64,000 nucleotides of DNA from Saccharopolyspora gregorii (GCF_024734405.1 NZ_CP059556.1:1736001-1800000), one strand, 5' to 3'; numbered from the stretch's first letter, positions 1 through 8,151 are shown. Numbers and translations: made by a program. The notes: generated by a model not told the origin, from the letters alone.

Positions 1-47
1 CTACAGCGTAGGTATAAGGTCACCACCGAAAGCCTACGGTGTAGGTA
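1..47. promoter_or_regulatory. Twin palindromic operator candidate
   Basis: Two similar palindromes lie just upstream of the SCP2-type gene. Site 1 (1-14) reads CTACAGCGTAGGTA and site 2 (33-47) reads CCTACGGTGTAGGTA. Both have the form CTAC-N3-GTAG followed by GTA, with centres 33 bp apart, about three helical turns. This is what is seen. That they bind a repressor (TetR-like, for example) controlling the downstream operon is inference; no regulator gene is adjacent inside the window. Site 1 touches the window edge and may be longer. Confidence 0.4.
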
Positions 48-66
48 AACGAACCGAGGAGGGATG

Positions 67-384
67 ATGTCGACGCTCGACGTCATCAACAAGCTGCCCG
101 CCGCCTTCGACCGCGAAGCCGCCGACGGGATCGCAGGCACCATCCAGCTCAACATCTCGACCCCCGTGCACGTGACCGTCGCCGACGGCGAACTCCGCGT
201 CACCGAAGGCACCGCCGACGATCCCGACGCCACGCTCACCAGCTCCGACGAGGACCTGCTGGCGATCCTGCGCGGCGAAGCCGACGGCGTCGCCTCCTTC
301 CTCGCCGGCAAGCTCCAGGTCGAAGGGGACCTGCAGCTCGCCAAGGAGTTCCCCGGCCTGCTCGACCCGGCCGCGCTCGCATGA
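67..384 (+). CDS. SCP2 sterol-binding domain protein
   Basis: A 105-residue, single-domain protein of the SCP2 (sterol carrier protein 2) type. Its acidic beta/alpha pattern matches small stand-alone SCP2 proteins, with DGELRVTEGTADDPDATL near residue 40 and FLAGKLQVEGDLQLA near residue 80. Such proteins bind hydrophobic ligands (sterols, acyl-CoA) in the cytosol; the ligand here is unknown. There are two adjacent ATGs (64 and 67). The ribosome site GAGGAG at 56-61 gives 5-nt spacing to the ATG at 67, so I prefer 67. It overlaps the next gene by an ATGA, so the two are translationally coupled. With the downstream VOC and CMD-type genes it probably forms a catabolic operon for a hydrophobic or aromatic substrate (inference). 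Confidence 0.8.
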   Translation: MSTLDVINKLPAAFDREAADGIAGTIQLNISTPVHVTVADGELRVTEGTADDPDATLTSSDEDLLAILRGEADGVASFLAGKLQVEGDLQLAKEFPGLLDPAALA

Positions 385-905
385 GCCGGTTGTTCGGCGA
401 GATCGCGCAGAACGGCTACGTCGTGCGCGACCTCGACACCGCCATCGCGAACTGGGTCGAGGTGCTGGAAGTCGGACCCTGGTTCTACTTCGAAGGTCTG
501 AGCTTCGAGGACTTCCGCTACCGCGGCGAGCCGTCCGAAGCGCGCGTGGACCTCGCCCTCGCGAACTCCGGCGACCTGCAGATCGAGCTGATCCAGCCCG
601 CCGACGATTCCCCGTCCATGTACCGGGACTTCCTCGCCGCCGGGAACGAAGGGCTCCAGCACGTCTGCTACTGGACCACCGAGTACCAGCGGCTCTACGA
701 CACCGCCCTCGCCCGCGGCTACACCGTCGGGCAGGAAGGCGCGGTCGGTGGCGCCCAAGGCCGCTTCGCCTACCTGGAAACCGGATTCCACCCCGGCACC
801 GTCGTCGAGATCTCCGACGTCAGCGGCCCCAAGCGGTCGGTGTTCGACTTCATCCGCAAGACCGCCGCCGAGTGGGACGGCAGCAAGCCGATCCGCCGGA
901 TGTGA
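381..905 (+). CDS. VOC-family (glyoxalase/dioxygenase fold) protein
   Basis: A 174-residue protein with two vicinal-oxygen-chelate half-modules. The N-terminal strand AQNGYVVRDLDTAIANW is the usual opening of the fold. QHVCYWTT near residue 93 and GTVVEISDV near residue 140 lie where VOC proteins place metal ligands. Known members include methylmalonyl-CoA epimerase, glyoxalase I and extradiol dioxygenases; the sequence does not decide which reaction is catalysed here. The first usual His ligand position appears as Gln/Asn, so metal binding may differ from glyoxalase I. The ATG start overlaps the stop of the SCP2 gene (ATGA), which fixes the start and implies coupled translation. A role with the sterol-carrier partner on a hydrophobic substrate is inferred. 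Confidence 0.75.
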   Translation: MSRLFGEIAQNGYVVRDLDTAIANWVEVLEVGPWFYFEGLSFEDFRYRGEPSEARVDLALANSGDLQIELIQPADDSPSMYRDFLAAGNEGLQHVCYWTTEYQRLYDTALARGYTVGQEGAVGGAQGRFAYLETGFHPGTVVEISDVSGPKRSVFDFIRKTAAEWDGSKPIRRM

Positions 906-1021
906 ACTACCCGGCGCTCCCCGAGCGCCGAGGGCCCGCCGCTCGGACGCGCACGGGCGCACCCGCGCCGCACCCGTCGCGTCCGAGCGGGCACGGGCAC
1001 CACCCCGACCAGGAGGACACC

Positions 1022-1540
1022 GTGAGCATCCCGCTGCCCGCCGACGACGAACTCTCCGACAAGAACCGCAGGCTGCTGCGCGGACTCCCGGACGCCAACA
1101 TCTTCCGGATGGTCGCCAACGCGCCGAACAGCCTCAAACCGTTTTTGGACCTGGCCGGCTCGCTGCTCATGCAGTCCGAGTTCGACAAACGCGCCAGGGA
1201 GATCGCCGTCCTGCGCATCGCGACCATCACCGGATCGCACTACGAGTGGGCGCAGCACGTCCGCATCGCCAAGCTCGTCGGCGTCACCGACGACGAGATC
1301 GAGCGCGTCGGGGTCGACGGCCCGGTCAGCGGATTCGACGCGAGCACCCGGCTGGTCATCGATGCCGCCGAGGACCTCACCCGCAACGTCCGCCTGGACG
1401 ACCGGCTGCTCGAAGCGCTGCTCGCCGAGCACGGCACGCGGCGCACCACCGAGTTCATCCTGTGCTGCAGCTACTTCAACATGGTCAGCAGGTTCCTGGA
1501 GTCCACCCGGGTCCCGCTGGAAGCAGCGCCGCTGATCTGA
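1022..1540 (+). CDS. Carboxymuconolactone decarboxylase (CMD) family protein
   Basis: A 172-residue all-helical protein of the CMD/AhpD superfamily. The signature is REIAVLRIATITGSHYEWAQH around residues 58-78, followed by AKLVGVTDDEIE. It has the Glu/His pair (YEWAQH) but not the CxxC of AhpD peroxidases, so a lyase or decarboxylase-like role fits better than a thiol peroxidase. I take the GTG at 1022, with AGGAGG ending about 5 nt upstream; longer frames into the GC-rich 5' region look non-coding. It follows the VOC gene after a 116-bp gap and is probably part of the same catabolic unit. The substrate is unknown. Confidence 0.78.
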   Translation: MSIPLPADDELSDKNRRLLRGLPDANIFRMVANAPNSLKPFLDLAGSLLMQSEFDKRAREIAVLRIATITGSHYEWAQHVRIAKLVGVTDDEIERVGVDGPVSGFDASTRLVIDAAEDLTRNVRLDDRLLEALLAEHGTRRTTEFILCCSYFNMVSRFLESTRVPLEAAPLI

Positions 1541-1547
1541 GCGCGAC

Positions 1548-1578
1548 CGCCCCGTTCGCCGCGTCGTCGAACGGGGCG
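1548..1578. terminator. Bidirectional hairpin between convergent genes
   Basis: A perfect 11-bp inverted repeat, CGCCCCGTTCG (1548-1558) and CGAACGGGGCG (1568-1578), with a 9-nt loop. It lies between the stop of the CMD-family gene (+) and the stop of the siderophore-binding gene (-). There is no T-tract, as is usual in high-GC actinomycetes. Confidence 0.7.
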
Positions 1579-1586
1579 CCGCGCCG

Positions 1587-2627
1587 TCACGCCTTCGCCA
1601 GCGCCTCGTCGATCTTCGGCACCAGGTTGTCCAAGGTGAACGGGATGCTCGACACCGTCGCCGAACCCAGCGCCATCGTCAGGTCGTAGTCGTCGAGCAC
1701 CACCAGCGCGCCGCGCTTGGCCGCGGGCAGGTTGTTCAGCAGCGGATCCGCGCGCACCGCCGCCACGTCCGTCGGCTTCGCCGTGGTGACGATGACGACG
1801 TCGGCGTCCAGCAGCGACACCTGCTCCTTGCTGACCTTCACGTTGAACTTGCCGCCGCTGTCCATGCCCTCGATGGACGGGGCGAGCTTCAAGCCCAGCT
1901 GCTCCAGCAGCGCGGTCCGCGCGTCCTGTTTCGTGTAGGCCGCGTAGTTGCCCGCCGAATCGGTGCGCACCGTGACGTGCGTGCGGCCCTCGAACTTCGG
2001 GTTGTCCGCGCGGACCTGCTCGATGCGGGCCTGGGTCTCGGCGATCAGCCGGTTCGCCGCGTCCTCCTCGCCCAGCGCGCGGCCGATCGTCTCGGCTTGC
2101 AGCCGCCAGTCCACGCCGTAGTCGATGGTGCCCGGCGGCTGCGCCACCACCGGCTTGAACGCGTTCAGCCGGTTGAACTGGTCCTGCGTCAACGCGCTCT
2201 GCACGCCGAGGACCACGTCCGGCATCAGCGCGATCACCGCCTCGACGTCCACGTCGCTGCCCAGCTGCTTCGGCTTCGCCTGCCCCAGCATCGGCTCCAC
2301 CCACGGGCCGACCCCGGACTCCCACGGGCCCCAGGCGGTGAGCCCGACCGGCACCACGCCCAGCGGCAGCAGCACGTCGTGATCGGTGATGCCCAGCGAG
2401 ACGACCTTGCCCGGAGCCGCGGGGATCTCGGCGGTGCCGAACTTGTTCGGGATCCGCACCGGGAAACCGGGGCCCGCCGCCTGGCCCGACGGCGCGGGCG
2501 AACCACCCGCGCAGGCCGCCAGACCCGCGGCGAGCAGGCCGGTCGCACCGGCCAGGAAACCGCGCCTGCCCAGGCGGGTCCCGCCGAAGGGCTCGACCCG
2601 CGGGTGTGTTCGGTCAGCAGAGGTCAT
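1587..2627 (-). CDS. Iron-siderophore ABC transporter substrate-binding lipoprotein
   Basis: A 346-residue FecB/FhuD-type periplasmic binding protein that would capture a ferric siderophore outside the membrane and deliver it to an ABC importer. The N-terminus has a twin-arginine signal (RRGFLAG), a hydrophobic core and the lipobox LAAC, so it is a Tat-exported lipoprotein. The mature part opens with a beta strand ending VVSLGITDHDVLLPLGVVPVG, and DVDVEAVIALMPDVVLG is typical of the family. I chose the ATG at 2627, which has GAAGGA 6 nt upstream; a TTG at 2654 would add nine residues and lie inside the iron box. No permease or ATPase gene is adjacent, so it must share one encoded elsewhere. 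The IdeR-like box upstream indicates iron repression. Confidence 0.9.
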   Translation of the reverse strand: MTSADRTHPRVEPFGGTRLGRRGFLAGATGLLAAGLAACAGGSPAPSGQAAGPGFPVRIPNKFGTAEIPAAPGKVVSLGITDHDVLLPLGVVPVGLTAWGPWESGVGPWVEPMLGQAKPKQLGSDVDVEAVIALMPDVVLGVQSALTQDQFNRLNAFKPVVAQPPGTIDYGVDWRLQAETIGRALGEEDAANRLIAETQARIEQVRADNPKFEGRTHVTVRTDSAGNYAAYTKQDARTALLEQLGLKLAPSIEGMDSGGKFNVKVSKEQVSLLDADVVIVTTAKPTDVAAVRADPLLNNLPAAKRGALVVLDDYDLTMALGSATVSSIPFTLDNLVPKIDEALAKA

Positions 2628-2650
2628 CGCGCATCCTTCATCCGGATCAG

Positions 2651-2669
2651 TCAAGCGAGGCTAACCTAA
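2651..2669. promoter_or_regulatory. IdeR/DmdR1-type iron box
   Basis: The sequence TCAAGCGAGGCTAACCTAA matches 15 of 19 positions of the actinobacterial iron box TTAGGTTAGGCTAACCTAA; the right half is a perfect match. It lies 24 bp upstream of the ATG of the siderophore-binding lipoprotein, where IdeR/DtxR with Fe2+ would block transcription. Confidence 0.8.
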
Positions 2670-2733
2670 CAAAGCCGCGCCCGGCTGTGGTGTGACTTCG
2701 GACGACCGCTCCGCGAGACCCGTCACCCGGCGA

Positions 2734-3669
2734 TCACTCCGGACCGACCAGCTCCCGGCGCAACCGGGCGGTGCGGCGCGACGGCTGCACGCTGTCCAGC
2801 TCCGCGTTCACCGTGCCGCCGAGCAGCACCGCGAACGCCGTCACGTACAGCCACAGCAGCACGCCCATCGGCGCCGCCAGCGCACCGTAGACGGGGGAGT
2901 GCTCGATCGTCACGTCCAGGTAGATCCGCAGCGCCAGGCTGCCCCCGAGCCACACCAGCAGGGCCAGCGCCGCCCCTGGCAGGTGCTCCAGCCACGGCGC
3001 CCGCAGCGGCAGCGACAACGAGTACAACGTGCACAGCGAGGCGATCGACCCGATCACGATCACCGGCCAGTACAGCGCGTACACCACCACCGACGCCTGC
3101 GGGAACCAGTCCGCGATCACCGACGGGCCCACCGCCAGCAGCGGCAGCAGCACGATCCCGCCGAACAGCGCCACCGTGTACAGCAGCACCGACATCAACC
3201 GCTGCCGCACCACGTTCCGCTGGCCGGCCAGGCCGTACACCACCGAGATCGTGTCGATGAAGACGTTCAGCGCCGCCGAACCCGACCACAGCGCCAGCAC
3301 GAAACCGATCGAGATCACCCCGGCCCGGCCGGAGCTGAGCACCTCGTCCAGCACCGGCTGCAGCAGCTCGTCGATGGCCTGCGGGGACAGCACCGTTGCC
3401 GCCCCGGACACCAACGCGTTCCGGACCGCGGTGATCGTCTCCCCGCCGAGCACGCCCGCCAGGTAGCCGAGCGTGCCGACCAGGCCCAGCAGCACCGGTG
3501 GCATCGAGATCAGCGTGAAGAACGCCGCCTCCCCGGCCAGCCCGGTCAGCCGGTGCCGCGCGCTGGCGCCGATGGTCTTCTTCGTGAGCCGCCACAGGCC
3601 GCGCAGCTGCCGGTTGCGCGGCTGCCCGTGCCAGATCCGGTCCACGAGCGTTCGCTGCGGTGTCAGCAC
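2734..3669 (-). CDS. YihY/BrkB family inner-membrane protein
   Basis: A 311-residue polytopic membrane protein of the YihY/BrkB family (formerly misnamed RNase BN). The N-terminal cytosolic part is followed by GLAGEAAFFTLISMPPVLLG, which is the family's AAFF signature and first membrane segment. About six hydrophobic segments follow, including the conserved GVLLWLYVTAFAVLLGGTVNAE near the C-terminus. The start is a GTG with AAAGGGGA upstream. The family may have transport or envelope roles, but its biochemical function is not settled. It stands alone on the minus strand, tail to the iron box and head to the divergent EI24 gene. Confidence 0.88.
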   Translation of the reverse strand: MLTPQRTLVDRIWHGQPRNRQLRGLWRLTKKTIGASARHRLTGLAGEAAFFTLISMPPVLLGLVGTLGYLAGVLGGETITAVRNALVSGAATVLSPQAIDELLQPVLDEVLSSGRAGVISIGFVLALWSGSAALNVFIDTISVVYGLAGQRNVVRQRLMSVLLYTVALFGGIVLLPLLAVGPSVIADWFPQASVVVYALYWPVIVIGSIASLCTLYSLSLPLRAPWLEHLPGAALALLVWLGGSLALRIYLDVTIEHSPVYGALAAPMGVLLWLYVTAFAVLLGGTVNAELDSVQPSRRTARLRRELVGPE

Positions 3670-3850
3670 GATCCCGTTCCCCTTTCCGGCGCCGCGTTCG
3701 AGAACGCGGGTCGCGCACCCTGGGACCGATCCGCCACGGCCGGCGTTACGGGGGAGTGGGTCAGATCACGGCAGCGCGGTCCTGATCCGGGCCTCGGCGG
3801 TGGAACCGGGCCCGATACCGTGCGGCGAGATCCACTTCCCCTGGAGCGGC

Positions 3851-4633
3851 ATGAAGAACCTCATCGCCGGGGCCCGCGCACTGGGCACCGGATTCGGCCT
3901 GATCGTGCGGTCCCCGCGGCTGCTGCTGATCGGCGCGATCCCCGCACTGCTGAGCGCGGTGCTGCTGCTCGGATCGCTCGGCGCGCTGCTGTACTTCAGC
4001 TCGGACCTGGTGACCGCGCTGACCCCGTTCGCCGACGGCTGGACCGACTGGCTGCGCCAGGCGTTCCGCGTGGTGCTGGGCGTGGCGCTGGTCGGTGCGG
4101 CCGCGCTGCTCGGCTCGATCTCGTTCATCGCGCTGACCCTGCTGATCGGCGGACCGTTCTACGAGCACATCGCGGAACAGGCCGAACAGCGGCTCGGGCT
4201 CGACACCGCCGACGACGGTGCCGGGTTCGCCCGGCAGCTCGGCCGCGGGGTGCGGGACGCGGTGAAGCTGGTGCTGGTGGCGCTGGCCGGCGCGGTCGTG
4301 CTGTTCGCGCTGGGCTTCGTGCCGGTGCTCGGGCAGACGGTGGTGCCGGTGCTGGGAGCCGTGTTCGGCGCCTGGGTGGTGGCGCTGGAGATGGTCGGCC
4401 TGGTGTTCGCGCGCCGCGGCCTCACCGTGCGGGACCGGCACCGCTCGCTGGCGGCGAATAAGGCGAGCACGCTCGGCTTCGGGCTGCCGACCTACCTGCT
4501 GTGCCTGGTGCCGGTGCTGCAACTCGTAATCATCCCCGCCGCCGTCGTCGGCGGCACGCTGCTGGCGCACCGGCAGCTCGACGGCACCGAGGGCACCGGG
4601 ACGTCTCCCGAGCGACCTACAGTGCGGGAATGA
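3851..4633 (+). CDS. EI24 domain (CysZ-like) membrane protein
   Basis: A 260-residue membrane protein of the EI24/CysZ family. MKNLIAGARALGTGFGLIVR is the typical N-terminus, followed by about four long hydrophobic segments and the family motif LLIGGPFYEHIAEQAEQRLG near residue 105. CysZ members are high-affinity sulfate channels; many actinobacterial members are uncharacterised, so the substrate here is open. The frame is open further upstream, but the ATG at 3851 fits the family N-terminus and has GGAG just upstream. The stop overlaps the next start (ATGA at 4630-4633), so it is cotranscribed with the M20 amidohydrolase. Sulfate transport for the sulfotransferase 8 kb away is conceivable but unsupported. 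Confidence 0.82.
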   Translation: MKNLIAGARALGTGFGLIVRSPRLLLIGAIPALLSAVLLLGSLGALLYFSSDLVTALTPFADGWTDWLRQAFRVVLGVALVGAAALLGSISFIALTLLIGGPFYEHIAEQAEQRLGLDTADDGAGFARQLGRGVRDAVKLVLVALAGAVVLFALGFVPVLGQTVVPVLGAVFGAWVVALEMVGLVFARRGLTVRDRHRSLAANKASTLGFGLPTYLLCLVPVLQLVIIPAAVVGGTLLAHRQLDGTEGTGTSPERPTVRE

Positions 4634-5943
4634 CGCAACCCACCACTCCCGACGACTCGTACCTGAAGTCCGTCGCCGCGGCGACCGAGCGGGCCGTGGC
4701 CACCGCGGCACCGATCCGCTCCGAGCACGACGGCGCGCCCGCCGCGGTGCGCGACCGGGCCGAGCGGTGGCTCGACGAGCACGCCGCGGACCTGCTGGGA
4801 CTCAGCCACGACCTGCACGAGCACCCGGAGGAGGGCTTCGCCGAGCACCGCTCGGTCGCCGCCGTCGCCGGCCTGCTGCGCGCGCAGGGCTTCGACGCGC
4901 GGGTCGGGGTGGGCGAGCTGCCGACCGCGCTGCTGGCGAGCACCGGCAGCGGCGGCCCGCACGTGGCGGTGCTCGCCGAGTACGACGCGCTGCCCGGGGT
5001 GGGGCACGCGTGCGGGCACAACATCATCTGCTCCGCGGGCGTCGGCGGGTTCCTCGGCGCCGCCACCGCGGTCGGCGAGGTCGGCGGCAGGCTCAGCCTC
5101 GTCGGCACGCCTGCCGAGGAAGGCGGTGGCGGCAAGGAGATCCTGGCCCGCGCCGGGATCTTCGACGACGTGGACGCGGTGGTGATGCTGCACCCGTTCT
5201 CGCACGACGTGGCCACCCACCCGTTCCTCGGCCGCCGCCAGGTCGACGTGACCTTCCACGGCATCGCCGCGCACGCCTCGGCGCAGCCGTTCATGGGCCG
5301 CAACGCGCTCGACGCGGTGGTGGCGACCTACCAGGGCGTGGCGGCGCTGCGCCAGCACATGCCCTCCGGCGACCGGGTGCACGGCATCATCACCGACGGC
5401 GGGCAGCGGCCCAACGTGGTGCCGGAGCGCGCCGCCGCCCAGTTCTACGTGCGCTCCGCCGACCCCGACTCGCTGCGCGACCTCGCCGACCGCATCGACC
5501 GGATCGCGCGCGGTGCCGCCGAGATGACCGGCTGCGGCGTGGAACTCGTCTGGGACCGGCAGTACCCGTACCTGCCGATCCGGCACAACGACGCGCTCGC
5601 CGCCCGCTGGGCCGAGCACCAGGCCAGGCGTGGCCGCACCTCGCTGCCCCGCGGCGTGGTGCCCGAGTACCTCACCGGCTCCACCGACCTCGGCAACCTC
5701 AGCTACCGGATGCCCGCCATCCACCCGATGATCGGGCTCGACGACGCCGGACTGTCGCTGCACACCGCCGGATTCGCCACCGCCGCCCGGTCCGAGGCCG
5801 GGGACCGGGCCGTGCTGGACGGCGCGACCGGCCTCGCCCTCACCGCCCTCGACTACCTGGCCGACGAACGGCTGCGCGCCGCCGTGCACGCCGAGTTCGA
5901 GCAGGCCGGCGGAGCACTGGACGTGCCTTCTTTCTTCGATTGA
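4630..5943 (+). CDS. M20 family amidohydrolase/peptidase (M20D-like)
   Basis: A 437-residue zinc metallohydrolase of the M20 family, nearest in layout to M20D amidohydrolases (AbgB, N-acyl-amino-acid and auxin-conjugate hydrolases). VAVLAEYDALPGVGHACGHN near residue 115 supplies Asp and His metal ligands. GTPAEEGGGGKE near residue 160 carries the catalytic Glu and a Glu ligand. HASAQPFMGRNALDAVV near residue 215 belongs to the dimerisation (lid) domain. It would hydrolyse an amide bond in a small cytosolic N-acyl or peptide-like substrate; the exact one is unknown. The ATG at 4630 overlaps the stop of the EI24 gene, which rejects the longer in-frame start. Confidence 0.88.
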   Translation: MTQPTTPDDSYLKSVAAATERAVATAAPIRSEHDGAPAAVRDRAERWLDEHAADLLGLSHDLHEHPEEGFAEHRSVAAVAGLLRAQGFDARVGVGELPTALLASTGSGGPHVAVLAEYDALPGVGHACGHNIICSAGVGGFLGAATAVGEVGGRLSLVGTPAEEGGGGKEILARAGIFDDVDAVVMLHPFSHDVATHPFLGRRQVDVTFHGIAAHASAQPFMGRNALDAVVATYQGVAALRQHMPSGDRVHGIITDGGQRPNVVPERAAAQFYVRSADPDSLRDLADRIDRIARGAAEMTGCGVELVWDRQYPYLPIRHNDALAARWAEHQARRGRTSLPRGVVPEYLTGSTDLGNLSYRMPAIHPMIGLDDAGLSLHTAGFATAARSEAGDRAVLDGATGLALTALDYLADERLRAAVHAEFEQAGGALDVPSFFD

Positions 5944-5966
5944 TCGGCTCGTTTTGCTTTGCGGGT

Positions 5967-6125
5967 GGGGTGGCGGAACCTCAGCTGTTCCCTCGCTGCG
6001 GGATCTTTTTCCCGAGTGGCTTCGCCACGAGGGAAAAAGCTGTCCTCGCGAGGGAACAGCTGAGAACCCGCTGGTGGTCCGGTTGCGTGCGTGGTCGTTG
6101 GCTCATCGGCTTCGCCGCTGACGGG
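5967..6125. repeat. 159-bp palindromic repeat element, copy 1
   Basis: This intergenic element has an exactly collinear partner at 41635-41793 (same length, about 88% identical by my count). It folds into nested hairpins: outer arms 5980-5996 and 6048-6064 (17 bp, perfect), inner arms 6005-6013 and 6031-6039 (CTTTTTCCC/GGGAAAAAG), then a GTGGC-TTC-GCCAC tip. A further hairpin lies near its right end (CGGC-TTC-GCCG type). It sits directly after the M20 gene, so it could act as a terminator, but its length and conservation exceed a simple terminator. Differences between the copies often change both sides of a stem, which points to selection on RNA or DNA structure. Confidence 0.8.
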
Positions 6126-6218
6126 GAGAACCGCTGAGCGGGAGGTGGCGGGTTCGGGGGGCGGGGCGCGGGCGCTGCGTACGATCGGCGTCGCCCGAAC
6201 GAACCCGACGAGCCAGGT

Positions 6219-6935
6219 GTGTCTGCTGTGGACGAATTAGTCAGGTCGTGGAGCGACGAGCTGCTCGACTCCGGGTCGGCGCTGACCCTGCTGCTGGGCC
6301 TGGTCGCCCTCGGCCTCGTGCTCAACCGCGGCAGCTGGCGGCTGCTGCGCAACGTGGTGACCATCGCGCACGAAGGCGGGCACGCCGTGGTCGCGCTGCT
6401 CAGCGGCCGCAAGCTCAACGGCATCCGGCTGCACTCCGACACCTCCGGGCTCACCCTCTCCACCGGGCGTCCCACCGGGCCCGGCATGGTGTTCACCCTG
6501 TTCGCGGGCTACCCGGCGGTGTCCCTGCTCGGGCTCGGCGGGGCCGCGCTGGTGTCGTTCGACCAGGAGCGGGTCGCGCTGTGGGCGGCCGTGGCGCTGC
6601 TGGCGCTGATGCTGCTGGCCATCCGCAACGCCTACGGGGTGCTGTCCATCGTCGTCACCGGCGGCGCGCTGTTCGCGGTGTCCTGGTTCGCCACCCCGCA
6701 GTGGCAGGCCGCGTGCTGCGTGCTGTTCAGCTGGTTCCTGCTGTTCGGCGGGCTGCGGCCCATCGCGGAGCTGCGCGGCAAGCGCACCAGGGGGCGGGCG
6801 CCCAGCTCGGACGCCGACCAGCTCGCCCGGCTCACCCGGACCCCCGCCGGGCTCTGGCTGGGCGTCTGGTTCCTGCTCGGCGGGGCGGCGCTCGTGCTCG
6901 GTGGCCGCTGGCTGCTGCTCATCCCGCAGCTCTGA
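6219..6935 (+). CDS. M50B-type integral membrane metalloprotease-like protein
   Basis: A 238-residue membrane protein of the peptidase M50B-like family common in actinobacteria. HEGGH at residues 51-55 is the HExxH zinc motif, lying in a hydrophobic context (VTIAHEGGHAVVALLSG). About five further hydrophobic segments follow. Site-2 proteases also need a distal Asp (LDG/NxxPxxxxDG type); I do not see a convincing one, so proteolysis is not assured. The GTG start at 6219 follows an AGCCAGG-like site; the GTG at 6228 is an alternative. It is monocistronic, after the structured repeat and before the aldo/keto reductase. Confidence 0.75.
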   Translation: MSAVDELVRSWSDELLDSGSALTLLLGLVALGLVLNRGSWRLLRNVVTIAHEGGHAVVALLSGRKLNGIRLHSDTSGLTLSTGRPTGPGMVFTLFAGYPAVSLLGLGGAALVSFDQERVALWAAVALLALMLLAIRNAYGVLSIVVTGGALFAVSWFATPQWQAACCVLFSWFLLFGGLRPIAELRGKRTRGRAPSSDADQLARLTRTPAGLWLGVWFLLGGAALVLGGRWLLLIPQL

Positions 6936-7006
6936 CGGGCCCGAACGGGGTCGCGCCGTCCACAGTGGCCTTGTGCTGGACCGGTTCCGTGGCGCAGCAT
7001 CGCCAG

Positions 7007-7891
7007 GTGACGACCTTCGAGATCCCCGACGTCCGCCCGGTCCACCGCATCGGGTACGGCGCGATGCAGCTCGCCGGGCCGGGCGTGCTCGGCCCGCCCA
7101 CCGACCCGGCCCGCGCGGAAGCGGTGCTGCGCCGCGCGGTGGAGCTCGGGGTGGACCACATCGACACCGCCGACTTCTACGGCCCGTGGACGGTCAACGA
7201 GCTGATCGCGAAAGCGCTGCGGCCGTACCCGGACGACCTGCTGCTGGCCACCAAGATCGGGGCCTACCGGGACCGCGAAGGAGCCTGGCTGCCGCTGTCG
7301 CACCCGGACGCGCTGAAGTCCCAGGTGCACGACAACCTGCGCCGGCTGGGGCGGGACGTCCTCGACCTCGTCTACCTGCGCCACGTCGCCGACCGGCCGG
7401 GGATCGAGCTCGCCGACCAGCTCGGCGCCCTCGTGGAACTCCGCGACCAGGGCCTCGTGCGCGGCATCGGGCTGTCCCACGTGACCGCCGAGCAGTTCGA
7501 GCAGGCCCAGCGGCTGACCTCGATCGCCGCGGTGCAGAACGCCTACAACCTGCTGGACCGCGGCAGCGCCGACCTGCTGGAGCGCACCGCGCGGCTCGGC
7601 GTGGCGTTCGTGCCGTTCTTCCCGCTCGGCTCCGGGTTCGTCGCCGACAGCGGGGTGCGCGACGACCAGGTGGTGCGGTCGATCGCGCAGCGGCGCGGAG
7701 CCCGGCCCGCGCAGGTGTCGCTGGCCTGGTTGCTGCGCCGGTCCCCGAACGTGCTGGCGATCCCCGGGACCTCCTCGATCGAGCACCTGGAGATCAACGT
7801 TTCGGCCGATCGGGTGGACTTGTCGGACGAGGACGTGGCCGAGCTCGACGCGCTCGTGGCCGAGGGCACCGCCGCCGAGCAGGCCCGGTGA
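7007..7891 (+). CDS. Aldo/keto reductase
   Basis: A 294-residue NADPH-dependent oxidoreductase with the (beta/alpha)8 aldo/keto reductase fold. The catalytic tetrad is readable: Asp and Tyr in DHIDTADFYG (about residue 46), Lys in LLATKIG (about residue 80) and His in YLRHVAD (about residue 125). The cofactor-phosphate loop near the C-terminus, PGTSSIEHLEINVSA, is also present. It resembles the YajO/PdxI-like group that reduces small aldehydes (pyridoxal, for example); the substrate is not determined. I take the GTG at 7007 because the longer open frame upstream runs through the preceding gene. It follows the M50-like gene after 71 bp. Confidence 0.88.
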   Translation: MTTFEIPDVRPVHRIGYGAMQLAGPGVLGPPTDPARAEAVLRRAVELGVDHIDTADFYGPWTVNELIAKALRPYPDDLLLATKIGAYRDREGAWLPLSHPDALKSQVHDNLRRLGRDVLDLVYLRHVADRPGIELADQLGALVELRDQGLVRGIGLSHVTAEQFEQAQRLTSIAAVQNAYNLLDRGSADLLERTARLGVAFVPFFPLGSGFVADSGVRDDQVVRSIAQRRGARPAQVSLAWLLRRSPNVLAIPGTSSIEHLEINVSADRVDLSDEDVAELDALVAEGTAAEQAR

Positions 7892-7957
7892 TCATCGCGC
7901 CGCCGTCCGGGGGATGATGATCACTTTCGTGGCAACGGCGGTGGACGGAGGAGGCCC

Positions 7958-8149
7958 GTGGACGGTGCTCCGCGTACTGGACATCACCCAGTAGTCTGGC
8001 GAACACGGGGAGACGTTCGGGGACCGGCGTGGTGCGACGAGCCTGGGGGCCGGAAGGCCTCCGCGCGGGACGCCCGCTTCCTGGCGACCGGGCGTCTCGC
8101 CCTGCCCGGCGCGTGGTCCGCCGGTGCGGTCGACGGACAGGTGAACTGA
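7958..8149 (+). CDS. Possible 63-residue leader ORF
   Basis: A GTG-started ORF preceded by GGAGGAGG (7947-7954, spacing only 3 nt). It ends 2 nt before the ATG of the degenerate GGDEF-EAL gene, whose own ribosome site is weak. The product (Arg/Gly/Ala-rich, no recognised domain) looks like chance coding in GC-rich DNA. The placement, however, would allow translational coupling. I do not recognise it and consider it doubtful. Confidence 0.2.
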   Translation: MDGAPRTGHHPVVWRTRGDVRGPAWCDEPGGRKASARDARFLATGRLALPGAWSAGAVDGQVN

Positions 8150-8151
8150 GC

